DNA from: Pogonophryne albipinna
Lineage: Eukaryota > Chordata > Actinopteri > Perciformes > Artedidraconidae
Direction of reading: 5' to 3'
DNA length: 64,000 nucleotides
NCBI GenBank assembly: GCA_028583405.1
Contig: CM053246.1
Span: 8,569,867 to 8,633,866, forward strand
The notes beneath the pieces are model-generated. The model was not told where the DNA came from. It saw only the letters and a list, made by a program, of their open reading frames with translations, and did not search any database. Made by a program: the position numbers and the translations under genes. Below are positions 1 to 11,884 of the stretch, piece after piece (positions within the stretch are counted from its first letter, which is position 1; each line of letters begins with the position of its first letter).

Positions 1-2039
1 ATGGAAAACATATAATTAATAAATGGGTGAAAATCGCTTGTGTCCATAATGCGCAGCATTAATATATACCCACATGACAGCTCATTGTTACTTTGTAATT
101 CTACTCCACTACAATTCAGAGGTTAACCTGGTATTTTTACTCCACTACATTTATTTGAGTTACTTTGCAGATTCTGATTAATGATGTGAAATATAAACAA
201 CCCTTAAATCAGACTTTAGTTACACCTGAGTAAAATTCAGGGAAGGTGATTGTCAAGTGCCAACAATCAGGAGAGATATTTGATAGTTGGTACTTGAGAA
301 GACTAAACATGTATCTGCAATTGAGATGAATGGAAACGAGTAATAAAGTATATTCATTACTCGTTATTCTCTACTAATAGTTAATTAAAGACTGTATAAT
401 TGCTATTTTGCACATCCCTTTCAAGATTTCAAGATTTTCAAAGGTTTATTGACATATCATATACACAACTACGGTGTAGTTATGCACTGAATGAAACACT
501 TGGGTCACAGGTTCCTCAACAGTGCATTACAAGACATCTATCAATATGTACCTCCACCATTAAACTGTCATATTCTGCACATTTCTTATACTATCTACAT
601 ACATAAGAGTATAATTCATATGTATAATATCAGTTAAAATAAGTGCTTCAACATAGTTAACATTGCAGGAAAGCAATATATTAGACGTTAAGTACTTTGT
701 CAGGCTTAATATTTATCTGTAGATAGATACCCCCAAAGTTTTTTTCTTATTTAAAAGAAGACCTTAATCTGTTATTTAAATAAAGGTTAATTCGTTTTTC
801 TGTTTTGCACATCCTCCTATTAATATCTTTGTACATCCTGCACTAAACTGTTTTATTGTAGAGATCACTTATAGTATCTTCTTGATTTTTTATATTCTAT
901 ATTTCTATCACAGACCTTCTACTTTCCCCCTATGAAAGTATGTACTCTTAATATTTTTTTAATCAAATAAAACACATAAAAACAATAATTCAATAACGTG
1001 CTTTAACCACTAGGCGGTGCACACAAGGTACAGACAGCCATAATAACTTTGTATTATTAGTGTAGGACACTTATGTATGTACAACATCTGAAGATGTGTA
1101 GTTTTATTCATGTTTTCACATAATTTTACAGCATATTGCTATACTATTTCAGACTCAGTATCTACATTCTTATATTCAAAGAAAATCAGTAATATCTTTG
1201 AAAACTACAGTCCTTTTATATCAGCTGTGCACCGTTATGGTGTAAATATAACCTATCTACGAATTAGATCAAATGTAAAAGTCAGCCGAATTAGTGTTGA
1301 TACTGCAAGGAGACGTATTGTGTGAAGAGAAATTGAAGATGTTGTTTAATTGTTGATATATTTATGATCCACGTCAAGTATTCCGTTTCGGCGACATTTC
1401 TTCCAGTTTTTCCAAAGGTCTTCTCATCAGGGCTCTATAAATAAAGAACTACGGCAGATCTGTGATATGTAATGCAGCCGAACCGTGTATTACAATGCCG
1501 TTATGTGATGACTTCCAAAGAGAAAAGCAAGAGCACTCGGAATAAAGTATTATTTTATTCTTTTAAAATGTTTTCCGGATTTCATATAATATAAACACCA
1601 AATCCCAGCATGCATTGCGGCTAAAACATCCAATCATCGAGCTTAAACCATAGCTGAGGATCTTGGGTAATCGCTCGAAATGCCTACGTCTGTTTCCGGT
1701 TATTTTTATTTTGAAAGTCAGTTCCTGACGGACGCCAAAAAAGCCAGAGATTATGGAATTAAACCAATAAATAAAAGCAAGGATAATTGTGTGTTATTGG
1801 TGAGTAAATAACAGTGTGTTATTTTGAAAAGAATAACAAATTAGAAGGAAAAAAATATTTAAAAATACAGATTTCAGTATTCTGAGGCTCTGAGCCCCAT
1901 TTATTTTCCTCACAGATGGAAACAAAAGTCCAAAATTATACGATTTAAAATAAAAGCAATAATTGTGGCTTGATATTGAGTAAGAACATGTTTTTATGTA
2001 CCCCACAGCTTCCGGTCTTCCACGACCCGACCGGAGAAA
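1..2039. other. No gene recognised; AT-rich spacer
   Basis: No frame here looks like a known protein: short frames at 400-606 and 1110-1325 have no motif. The stretch is AT-rich. It includes one segment (121-215) repeated near 56.5 kb, annotated separately. Positions 1370-1700 are more GC-balanced but were not recognised. Confidence 0.6.
121..215 (+). repeat. Dispersed repeat, copy 1 (second copy near 56.5 kb)
   Basis: About 90 bases, from the GGTTAACCTGG region to the run AACAACCCTTAA, recur almost unchanged at 56492-56580 in the same orientation. The two copies differ at only a few positions. This fits a dispersed fish repeat fragment; its class is not recognisable from this piece. Confidence 0.75.
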
Positions 2040-2185
2040 AAGACGTGCTGCAGGCACGAAACACATTACCATGGTAGAAATACATTGCTTTTAAAATCGT
2101 GCTGTGCAACACGAAAAAAAGGGGAAAATCGTGTTGGTGAACACGAATCGATAGATTAAAAATCGTGTTGGTGAACACGAAATGC
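2040..2185. repeat. Cluster of four short palindromes
   Basis: Four small inverted repeats lie in under 150 bases: CGTGCTGCAGGCACG at 2044-2058, a TCGTG/CACGA pair beginning at 2097, and two identical copies of TCGTGTT-GGTG-AACACGA at 2129-2146 and 2163-2180, spaced 34 bases apart. Each can form a 5 to 7-bp stem. The stretch looks like part of a dispersed repeat, possibly a terminal region of a DNA element, but no termini or target duplication could be fixed. Confidence 0.6.
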
Positions 2186-2230
2186 CGTGAGACTGGGTTG
2201 TATATTTTAGACGGAAAGATACAAAAAAAT

Positions 2231-5200
2231 GAAATTATTAACTGAAATCCCCTAGCCACTTATCCAAATGTTGCTCTGCTTTGAGGCAGATGAGTCACAC
2301 TTTCCCACTTAACAAGCCATTTTAATTGTTCTGTTCCCGACAACACACTCAGCAAAAGCTTTGTTCATGGTCTGTGTTCAATTTAATTGGGATGTGCTGC
2401 GTCTCTGCATCGTTTGAGTCGGTCCACTGGATGCTACCCTCAGGTAATGCAATTATAATCAGCGCACTGTCTCTCTCTTTTGTTTAAGGCCCGGCATCTT
2501 CTCAAAGAGCTTCTTGTTCAGAAAAACACACATCGGACATGATCGGAGCTCTGTTTACAAGTTTAATGGTCAAACACTACTGGATTACAAATAACATCTG
2601 CTCATCGTGGTTACTTTAAATCTGACAATTGAGTCGCAACTCAACCAACATCATTGATCCTATTTTGGGTTCACACAGCTGCAGCTAAAGACAGAATGCG
2701 ACTAATGCTTTTTCATCCGGTTAACAGATGTGTAAGACTTTAGAAAAAAACTTCCGGTGAGTCTTTAGTTGTAGTGAACTTATGGAAATGAAGGATTTCT
2801 GAGAGCTATTATCACGTTGCATTTGATCGCGATGGTGTGTAACCACAGACCCGCATTGTCTGAGTTAGAAATGAGTTACTGTCAACACAAGAGAATGAAG
2901 CAATTATGTTGTGTTTCGTCCTATGTCTACAGGCGATCAGCCGGCCATGATTGAACCAAACAAATGAAATCTGAGAGGATCTGATGCTGCTCCCAGCCTG
3001 TCCGTCTGAATATCTTTGAGCTTAATGAGATCTGGCAGACGTTTTCTCTCTAGAAGCCAAGAAAGTTGGAAATGTCCATAGTCAAAGCTAATTTAACAAA
3101 TCTGACAGTATGTAACAGCAAACTGTTAGAAGCTGCATGTATAGACAGGAAGGATCCTTCATCACATAGAGTAATGCAGAAAGGCAGCCGTTTTGTAGGC
3201 CTTTGTTCCATCCCATGAGGAATTACGATTTCTTCAGATAATAAAGAAAATAGCTACCATGGTGTAATACAGTATGCATTTACTATCTAGGGGTTTCAGA
3301 AACATATCTGCAAAGTTAGCTATCTATCTTGCGAAAAATGTTTTACATTTTGTTTCTTCAGTCTATTTTCTTAATCCTAAGGTTGTGGGAGCTGTGTGGT
3401 GAGTTTCCACAATGACTGGAGTAACGTTCCATGGCGAACTGGGACACACTAAATTAAGCATTTACTGGCCCCTAGTGGCCCTGTGTTCCTTCTGGTCTCT
3501 GTCCAGTGTAGAGGAACGTTGGCACCATCAAAAAACCATCACTGCATGTGCACATTGCAGACCACCTACAAGTACTACCTCTCTTTGTTAAAACATTTTT
3601 TTTTTTTTATCTCAAAAAGTGATTAGTAAAATTAGATTTTACTCGGATTTCAGTTGGAGTTTACGAGTATGCAGCATGTAAAGGCTATGTCGTAATCAAA
3701 AACAGCAAATGTTGGTAAGAGTTGATGATGAAGTGTCCCAAGACTAGCTGAAGATGCAACGCTTGTCATTGCATCCCCCCCACCCCACATGCTATGCCGT
3801 AGTGGTGCTTATTTCAACATTTAGAGAAGAAACATACAATGTATAATATTTCCTCAAATACAATATCACAATAAGTAGTCTTGGGGTGGTTGTGATCTGA
3901 GCGAGGGTCCAGAAGTAAGGAATTTTACGGAAAGTGAATGCCTCTGGCCCAATGTGATGTCTCAACTGCATGGTGTGATCCCAATCCCTTCAAAAAAATG
4001 TCTCTAATTTGTCTGTGTTGTTATTTTCCCTTTGTTTCTTTTAATAATGTTATATATTATATAAGCTGGAAATCTAATCAAAAAGCATTTTAATGGCCAA
4101 ACCATCTACATTTTAGGATTTTCCAGAGAGGGTTATTTGTGAATATACGACCCTGCGGAGCATTTGCAGTCAAAAACGTGATAATAGGTCATAATAAGTG
4201 CTTGAACAATCGACCTATTTGGTCGTATGAGTTGGAGGACTTGTTGCATAAAACACCTGTAATGTCACCATTTCTCTTAAGCATGACAGGGAAAATTAGT
4301 TTGGATGTAATCATTTCTGGCAAGATGTTCAGTGTGTTGAGATATACAGGCCTCTGACTGATGAGATGACACTGTGAAATCCTGCGTAGAAACTTTTTAA
4401 AATGTAATTATCAAGGTGATTTAGTGGTTGAAACATGACTCAAAGTCATAATAGAAGCTATGACTGTTATATCATTGCCCTATAGAAAATCTAATTGCAT
4501 AAATGATTGGGCCAAATATGTGCTTTGTTGTTAGCTTAGAGGGAATGTGTGGCGGCCATTTTCTGACTTAATGGATGTTTTTTGATGTTATTTATTTCCT
4601 CTTCTTGCGATAAAAGAGTAACACAATTCAGAGGTTCATATCAAGATACACAACTTGAATATTTAATAAATTCAACTTGAAATATTTCATATTTTTTGTG
4701 GAATGTTTTATATGTTCTGAAGTGGGGTCGTATGAGAGATTTTTCCAAAGTCAGTGTAGATAGAGGTCGGCAGGCCCCAGTTTGGAGAAACAGGCAGGAG
4801 TTATGGAATGGAATCAAACAATGTTCTGCTGTGGACGGGGGGCAACAGCAACACATGTTTTAGTCAACTAAAACAGAAAGAAAAGCCCACAAATTACACA
4901 GCTTCACTGTTAACAGTTTTTTCTGACAAGGAACTGAAGTCAGAACATTTGCCATTTACAAAGCCATGTTTCAAAACACAGAGGCTGCTGGTCTTCAATT
5001 GCCTTGATCAGTTAAATGTTTGTTTTATTGGACTTAACACAAACTAACAATAAGGTAACTAACACTAAGGGTCTTGATTAGGCCATCAGTTCTTTATTTT
5101 AAAATATTTTACTCGTCCATGAAAATGCTTAGAACTTGGTTACATCACTAGGCCAAAGTCCGACAGGTTGCAAAAAAGTCCCCAGATTTATCCGATTTCA

Positions 5201-5356
5201 CTTCAAATGTCAATCTACCTCCTCTGGGTGTGACGATCACTATTATCTACTGTAGGAAATGCACTTAGAAGTGAGTGGTACCCCATACAACCCCATTTCA
5301 AAACTGAACCACCATTTGAAATTATTAAAGATTAAAAGTAGTTTTTATTAATATAC
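2231..5356. other. No gene recognised; possible conserved non-coding DNA and a repeat scrap
   Basis: No coding frame longer than 80 codons and no recognised protein. 2270-2480 is of balanced composition with homeodomain-type AATTA/TAATT cores and could be a conserved non-coding element; that is inference from appearance only. 4720-4900 resembles a common fish repeat by wording, but I could not find its ends. Confidence 0.45.
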
Positions 5357-5360
5357 TTAA

Positions 5361-6420
5361 AGGGGGGGTAGGTAAGTTTGAGAAACCGGCTCGAGATACA
5401 CTTTTTGTTATATTCCATGGAATGCTCTTAACATCCCGATAGCAATGCATATCTTAAGTGCTTTGACAAAAAATCCATAAAAAAAATTCATCTGTGGAAG
5501 CCGTAATACTGTAAAAAGTACGGCCCGGCTAAACGGATTGGATTGCCGTCCTGTCTGTCAGCCTTCCATCTCGTGCACGCACAAATGTATCTCGTGCCCT
5601 CATTGGGCGTGCCGTCATTGGGCGTGCATTGCAGCAGTACTTCAATGACTCGCCAGCAACAGGCGGCCACTTTCACCATGGCAGAGTTAGGTTCAACATC
5701 GTCTACTGGTGGCAAAAGAAATAATGTAACGGAGCAAATTAGGAACAAAAACAAAGTGGAAACTAGGAGAATTCAAACCAGAGTCAATATCGGAGTTGCT
5801 TTTCAACGATGGCGACAACTGATTTATTTCCCTCAAACCCTGTCCTCGCACTCAAATAGTGCCTGCTTGCACTTAGATTTGCTCTGCTTCTGCTCAAACT
5901 GTACGCTTGCACTCAGATATATTGCTGCTTACAGATTTTTTCTGCTCTCAGATTTATTCTCTGCGCGCTCGAAACTTTTGTGCAACAATCCTGTCAAAAT
6001 CCCTCAACCAATAGGAGGCCAGGTGTCCTTGCGGGCGCGTTCGTTTTACTTATTACAGCGTCCCGTAAGGGCGGTTACTCTTTGGTTTGTCTTTGGTGCG
6101 ATGACAGGGTTTGAGTGAAGGAAATCAATAAAGTATGCTCTCAAATGTAAATACCACGCTCTTGAATAAAGATAGGGAATAACCCCCATACACACCGAGT
6201 TGAAATCTGACGCCGTGGTCGCTCTTTTTCTCTTGGACAGGTTTTGTATGGTTTACAATTCCCCTGAACTATATAGCCAACCTAAGTCATGTGCGCGTTC
6301 ATGTGTGTTGGAGGAGGTGCTCTGTAAGGAAGTCTGAAGGAAGGGGCGGATTCTTTTCGGCTGTGTACTTTCAAATTTTAGTGCACTCGAGCCGGTTTCT
6401 GAAACGTACCTACCCCCCCT
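5361..6420. mobile_element. TTAA-flanked DNA transposon, longer copy (Kolobok- or piggyBac-like)
   Basis: The element is bounded by TTAA at 5357-5360 and 6421-6424. Its ends are inverted repeats of about 35 bp: the left begins AGGGGGGGTAGGTAAG and runs to AACCGGCTCGAG, and the right end reads the same on the minus strand with a few changes. A second, 380-bp copy with the same ends lies at 34344-34723 and lacks most of the interior, so that copy is a deletion derivative. TTAA target duplications are typical of the piggyBac and Kolobok superfamilies. The internal frame at 5678 leans toward Kolobok, but the superfamily is inference. Confidence 0.8.
5678..6118 (+). CDS. Hypothetical N-terminal frame inside the TTAA element
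   Basis: An open frame starts at an ATG in a good vertebrate context (CACCATGG) and runs 146 codons. The first 50 residues are rich in Ser, Lys, Arg and Asn and end in a stretch RVNIGVAFQRWRQL; the remainder is Ser/Leu/Cys-rich and not protein-like. From memory, short RVNIG..F.RWREL motifs occur near the N-terminus of multi-copy fish proteins, some transposon-related, so this may be a first coding exon whose true donor lies near 5820. No catalytic domain is present. It is absent from the shorter copy at 34344. Function unknown; it could also be an accidental frame. Confidence 0.3.
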   Translation: MAELGSTSSTGGKRNNVTEQIRNKNKVETRRIQTRVNIGVAFQRWRQLIYFPQTLSSHSNSACLHLDLLCFCSNCTLALRYIAAYRFFLLSDLFSARSKLLCNNPVKIPQPIGGQVSLRARSFYLLQRPVRAVTLWFVFGAMTGFE

Positions 6421-6757
6421 TTAATGTGTGTATCTTTAATATGAACTTCTGTTCCTTTTTTGGTGATTTTTACAGAGCTGAATTTAATAGACCTGGCAAT
6501 CACAAAAATATTGAAGAATGATATTGGAAAAAGAAAAAAGAAAAAAAACTAAGCAAATACAACACTTTTGAAGATATAGAGCAGCAATATTATCACATCA
6601 TTAAAGCTTCAATTTAAATAAAGTGAACGTTTACACTCATTGGGTATGACATCAAGTTTATAAAAGATGGCAAATGATAAGGATAAAGACAGGCTTTTCG
6701 TCATATGGACATTATACTCCCTCTGTGTTCTATTTCCAGGCATCGCTGTACGTCTTC

Positions 6758-7873
6758 CAGTGTTAATTTCGTTGACTAAAACTATGACGAAATATGTTCG
6801 TCAACGACCTTTTTTTCCATGACGAAAACGAGACGATGACGAGACGGCACCAACGGCAGTAAACAATAACTGTAACGAAATCATCATGCAATATCGTTGA
6901 CGAAAAGTGACGAGACGAAAATGTAGTTTACTAAATAAAAACTATGCCAAAATCTCTCTTTACTTTCGTTGACCAAAAATGAGGAGACCAAATATTATCA
7001 AAGATAACGTTACATTTCTGATAGTCAGTTTTTCTCCCAGCAGTTCCATTTCCGGTGCTGCGGCTGGGCAGCAGCTGTGTGTCTGTGCTGCGCGCGGCGG
7101 TAGATTTGAATTATACCGGGCAGCGGCACAATGTGAACCGTCAGGAAGACTCGGGTCTAACTCACGGTCTAACTAACCTTATTTAACAGAAAATAAAATG
7201 GCAACAACAGGGCTTGGGAGCAGTGGTCGCACTCGCGTTAACCGAATACCCCCCCGTGAGTGATAAATTGTGCACTCGACGGGTAATAATGGATTATGAC
7301 GGAAATGTTACGATCTTGTCCGTCAAAATGACTGACAACGAAAAAGTCTAAAGCCACCACTGCTTGGGAGAAAGAAACAATGTGATATTTGGGCCCATTT
7401 TCGCTACAATGGGGACGAGAAAAAAAGCGAATGCATTGTTTCATCAGAAGGGAAGCAATGTGGCCATAACACAACTGGTAAAAACACCACAAACCTGACC
7501 AGATACTCTCTGCAAAGCTGCTTAATCATTCAACCTGTGTTTTTCATCAAATAAGGACAAGATATAATCTTATCGTTAAATATGTTTGACTAAAATGACA
7601 AATTATTGGTTTTGGCTAGACTAGTTTGACTGAAATGTTCTATATAATCTGATGACTAAAAAAGACTCAATAGTTTTCATTGACAAAAAGTAGACTAAAA
7701 TAATTAGTTTTCTTTGACTAAAATAAGACTAAAATGCTCAGACTTTTAGTCGACTAAAACTTGACTAAATAAAAACAGGATGAAGGTGACTAAATATGAC
7801 TAAAACTAAAAAGGAAATTTAACACAGGACTAAGACTAAAACTAAATTAAAAAATAGCTGACGAAATTAACAC
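6758..7873. mobile_element. hAT-like non-autonomous element with self-similar ends
   Basis: The left end reads CAGTGTTAATTTCGTTGAC. The right end, on the minus strand, reads TGTTAATTTCGTCAGC. The subterminal regions, about 200 bp on the left and 350 bp on the right, are packed with repeats of GACTAAAA and its complement, so each end can fold on itself. The centre (about 7000-7500) is different, with CpG-rich sequence and no recognisable transposase. The CAGTG terminus suggests hAT, but no clear 8-bp target duplication is visible, so the exact right boundary is uncertain. Confidence 0.65.
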
Positions 7874-8393
7874 ACAGTCAACTATACACTCCTATTCGCC
7901 CATGAGACCAGATAAGACATGTATACAGAATATCTCTATCAGCCCTGGCTCAGAAGTCACCCGAGAGGAAATGTCAAGGAAGACGTGGAGACAAGATGGT
8001 AACGATGAATGAGACGCAGGCAGGCAGACAGAGAAAGAGAAAAAGCCCCAGGAGAAGAAGGTAAAGAGAACATGTGTGGCGTGCGAGGGGGGGTTGATGA
8101 AAAGTGAAAGACGAGATGTATGATGTTGTCACTCTGGCTGATTTATGGGCTCAATCAGTGTCGTCATACTGCAGTTCGACTGAAATTACATTTATGGTTC
8201 AGTCGGTCAATGTTACAGTGTTTTTCTATTATAATGTCATTTTGACATTATTTTAGAGGCTGACCTGACTTGTAGAAAAAGCCTCTTCACGCTAGTTTCA
8301 CCTTTAGGTTACCTTTTTCAATACATCTGTGGTCAGAAATATGTCCAAGATATTCTGTAGAATATCCTACAATTTGAAACATACTGTCCTTAA
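7874..8393. other. No gene recognised
   Basis: Spacer DNA between the hAT-like element and the foldback. It has no open frame of note and no repeat structure that I can see beyond a purine-rich patch around 7970-8110. Confidence 0.5.
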
Positions 8394-8616
8394 ACCAACA
8401 CATTCCCACTCCATGATAGTCCAATAGCGACGCTTGGTCAGGGTCCTTTGGCGTGCAGTTGTGACGCGCCGAGTCTCCTTCAGCTTCATAAACGGACGCA
8501 AAGAGCTTTCAACTGATTGCAATGTATTCCCTCTGACTCGGCGCGTCACAACTGCACGCCAAAGGACCCTGACCAAGCGTCGCTGTTGGACTATCAGGGA
8601 GTGAGACTGTGTTGGT
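8394..8616. repeat. Foldback: 82-bp inverted repeat with a 59-bp loop
   Basis: Arms at 8394-8475 and 8535-8616 are reverse complements with four mismatches; the inner 50 bp (8426-8475 against 8535-8584) are perfect. The loop is 8476-8534. The arm is GC-rich (GACGCGCCGAGTC at its inner edge) against AT-rich flanks, so it looks inserted. A transcript would form a long nearly uninterrupted duplex. It may be a foldback transposon or a MITE deletion product. No target duplication was identified. Confidence 0.9.
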
Positions 8617-10306
8617 ATAGTCATCTTTATTTTTACATTATTATTATTCAAAGATAAATAAACATTTTAATAATTGTAAAGGGACAGGTCATGCTTAAAC
8701 CAAAAATACACTACTTGTCAAACCACATTGTTTTGGTTTGTGTTGCAAATATATAATGGATATATTGGAGGAGATTTTTGTCCAATATTTTGGAATTAGA
8801 TTGCACTCGGCTTGTGGTCTTCAGATTACATACATACATTTGAAGAACACAATAGCATTTTCTCTTTTTAGAAATCATAAACATGTTATCCACCATAATC
8901 CACAGGAACTATTTTCTATACACCCACCAACCTTCACATTTTGAAGAAGGAAGCTTGTATCTCGGCTACTCAGCTAGCTAACGTTCTAACATTTCGGCAG
9001 GCTAACGTTGCTAGCTTAAATAATACGGGTCAACAAGATCATAACAAAATGTATAACCTGTTATAAAGTCTCTCTTATAAATATCAAACTGGATGTTTGA
9101 ACCACATCATTAATGCAGATGAATGATGATACATGATAATTGTTAGTTTCATTTGAATAAAAAAATACATTTGGTTCTTTTAAACTCCTTAAAAACAGCA
9201 ATAGTTTGTCTGGTATTATGCAGCCGAGATCCAAGTAATACTTTAAGGCACTCAAAAGCAATTGGTGTGTGCACAAATGATGCTTCCAGAGAATTTCTGT
9301 CTCACGACGAAGGACCACAGGATGGCTTCTGAAAAGTTTCCATAATAGGCTCCGGAGCTGTCAGTCAGTGGGGGGGGGGGGGTCTTCAGCAGCGGGTCTC
9401 TGATGCCTTTGCAGCAAACCTGAAGGAGGCCAGAGAATAAAGAGAAAACAACAATTATATATTTATTTTCCAATTCAGCCAGCTTTTTATTGCGTGCACT
9501 CCTTTAGTTCCAAGGCTAGGGGATAGAGAGCGTTCCCTGGGGAGGTTATTGAAAGCCATACATGTAAGCTAGAAAGACAAAGAGCATCAAATGGAAAATG
9601 AGAGAAGACAGAGAAAGAGACGAAACATGATAGAGGCAGAGGAGTCATCGAGAGGTGTCTCAGAGCTGTCAATCACGGCAGAAAAAGTGGATGGTTTACT
9701 CTGCAGCAACCTATAGAGAGGGGTGGAATGGAAATAAGGATGTATTGCTTCCTGCGGCAAACAAATTATCTCTAAATCTTTCAAATGAAGTTAGTCAATT
9801 GAAACAGACTTATGACAGATGCAATGTTAATGCAAGTCAGACAAAATGGATCATTATTAGAAGGCTTTTAGCATTGGAGACTGAAACATGAGATCTGAAG
9901 ACAATACAGAGTTGATGTAGACACTACAGTAGTTCTACTATAAATAATCACCTCCAATGTTGATATGTTTAATCTGCATGTTTGATTCTTCACATAGATT
10001 TTAAAGCTGCAGCAAATGGAATCACTCGTGGTGACAAACTCGCAGAAATATATATAACTCTGCAGTCATTCTTTGCTAAACAGAACGTTTTTAAATCTCA
10101 TTTGCATGGTATTTTGAGGCATATATTATGGGATATTATTATCAGATATATAAAAATATATAAAAAAACATATATGATGTGTTTTGCTCAAAATACCAAA
10201 CAGATCATGCATTTTAGACATCCCTCATATCCCTCTATTTCAGCCCTGTTAGAGAACTGCTGATTCTCTGCTGGCCCCGCCCCCTTTTGTGCGCTGTCCA
10301 CTGTGA
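8617..10306. other. No gene recognised
   Basis: AT-rich spacer. It holds a poly-G run near 9370-9382 and CTAGCTAACG-like words around 8965-9020 seen in many fish repeats. Short frames (for example 9655-9891) show no motif. 10150-10306 may be the left interior of a TTAA-type element whose other pieces lie at 11801-11884, 14150-14305 and 15613-15828; that is inference. Confidence 0.45.
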
Positions 10307-10829
10307 GTTCTGTGTAGTGATGGGAATTCCGATTCCCTTCGGGGACACGAATCTTTCGATTCAGTTCACTTGAAAGATTCGTTCACCAGTTCGCGAACGA
10401 CTTCTGGTGATTTGCACGTTCGCGAACGATTCGTCTTTGTACTTAATTCGTTCAGTGAGTCTTCACTACTGCCGAAGTCCGTACAAGAAGTTTTCTGGCG
10501 TAACATGTATGATATTAAAACACATTTTACACCTCACCTTGTTGCCCCATGAATTATGCTCTGGGATTAGGCTACATATTATTTAAGAAATATAATTGGC
10601 CATTGTTAAATCTCTCATAAATGTGTGCCTGACTATACGATGTATTACAGCAGACTAGCACGTTATACTTTCAAACCCATGCACGTACTATGTGGCCTAA
10701 CTTAAATCCCAAAGCATTAAACTCCATTTGGCCGAGTTCAAAGTGAATAAAAAAATATATCCTCTACATCGGTGACGATTTATTCATATTCTATAGTATG
10801 TACCCATCTATGTTTACCTTTAGCTAGTG

Positions 10830-11470
10830 GCTAAGCTAGCTGGACGCTACGGAGCCCAGCTATCCGCCCTCTGAAGCTTTTAGGGCGGACAGGGAGAGGA
10901 GAATGTCCCGCTAACGCTGTGTGTGTGTGTGTTTCACATTAGCGGGATGCTATGGAGCTCAGGTATCCGCCATCTGAAGCTTTTAGGGCCGACAGGGGGG
11001 GGGGAGAATACAACGCTGTGTGTATTTATCGCTAAGCTAGCGGCTAAGCTAGCTGGACGCTACGGAGCCCAGCTATCCGCCCTCTGAAGCTTTTAGGGCC
11101 GACAGGGAGAGGAGAATGTCCCGCTAACGCTGTGTGTGTGTGTGTTTCACATTAGCGGGATGCTATGGAGCTCAGGTATCCGCCATCTGAAGCTTTTAGG
11201 GTCGACAGGGGGAAAAGAATACAACGCTGTGTGTATTTATCGCTAAGCTAGCGGCTAAGCTAGCTGGACGCTACGGAGCCCAGCTATCCGCCCTCTGAAG
11301 CTTTTAGGGCCGACAGGGGCAGAATACAACGCTGTGTGTATTTATCGCTAAGCTAGCTGGACGCTACGGAGCCCAGCTATCCGCCCTCTGAAGCTTTTAG
11401 TGCCGACAAGGGGAGGAGAATACAACGATGTGTGTATTTATCGCTAAGCTAGCTGGACGCTACGGTTCCG
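10830..11470 (+). repeat. Higher-order minisatellite inside the hAT element
   Basis: The word CTGGACGCTACGG recurs at spacings of about 213, 211, 93 and 96 bp (near 10840, 11053, 11264, 11357 and 11453). The 211-bp unit consists of two related halves, one with GCTACGGAGCCCAGCTATCC and one with GCTATGGAGCTCAGGTATCC, each followed by TCTGAAGCTTTTAG. Later units keep only one half. This is a two-level repeat that expanded as a dimer and then lost one half. Short GT runs inside each long unit foreshadow the long (GT)n tract that follows. Confidence 0.85.
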
Positions 11471-11502
11471 GTATCCGTCCTCTTTATTGCGGACAGGTTG
11501 AG

Positions 11503-11611
<109 letters not shown>

Positions 11612-11884
11612 GGAGCTCAGGTGAGAGGGCTCTGATTACAGTACACTGTAGGAAACAGTTCTGAACTGTTTCCTACAGTTCTTTAAGTTCGTCGTTCGCG
11701 GACGAATCGTTTTGTGGGAGGAATCAGTTCATCTCGTTCACTTCAAAGATTCGTTCAAAAAGAACGAATCGTTCGCGAACGACCCATCACTAGTTCTGTG
11801 ACGAGCAGGCTGTCTCTGCTCAGATGCAGCTCAATGCTGCCGATTAAACGCCATATCATGTTCCAAACCACTTCAAGGATTATT

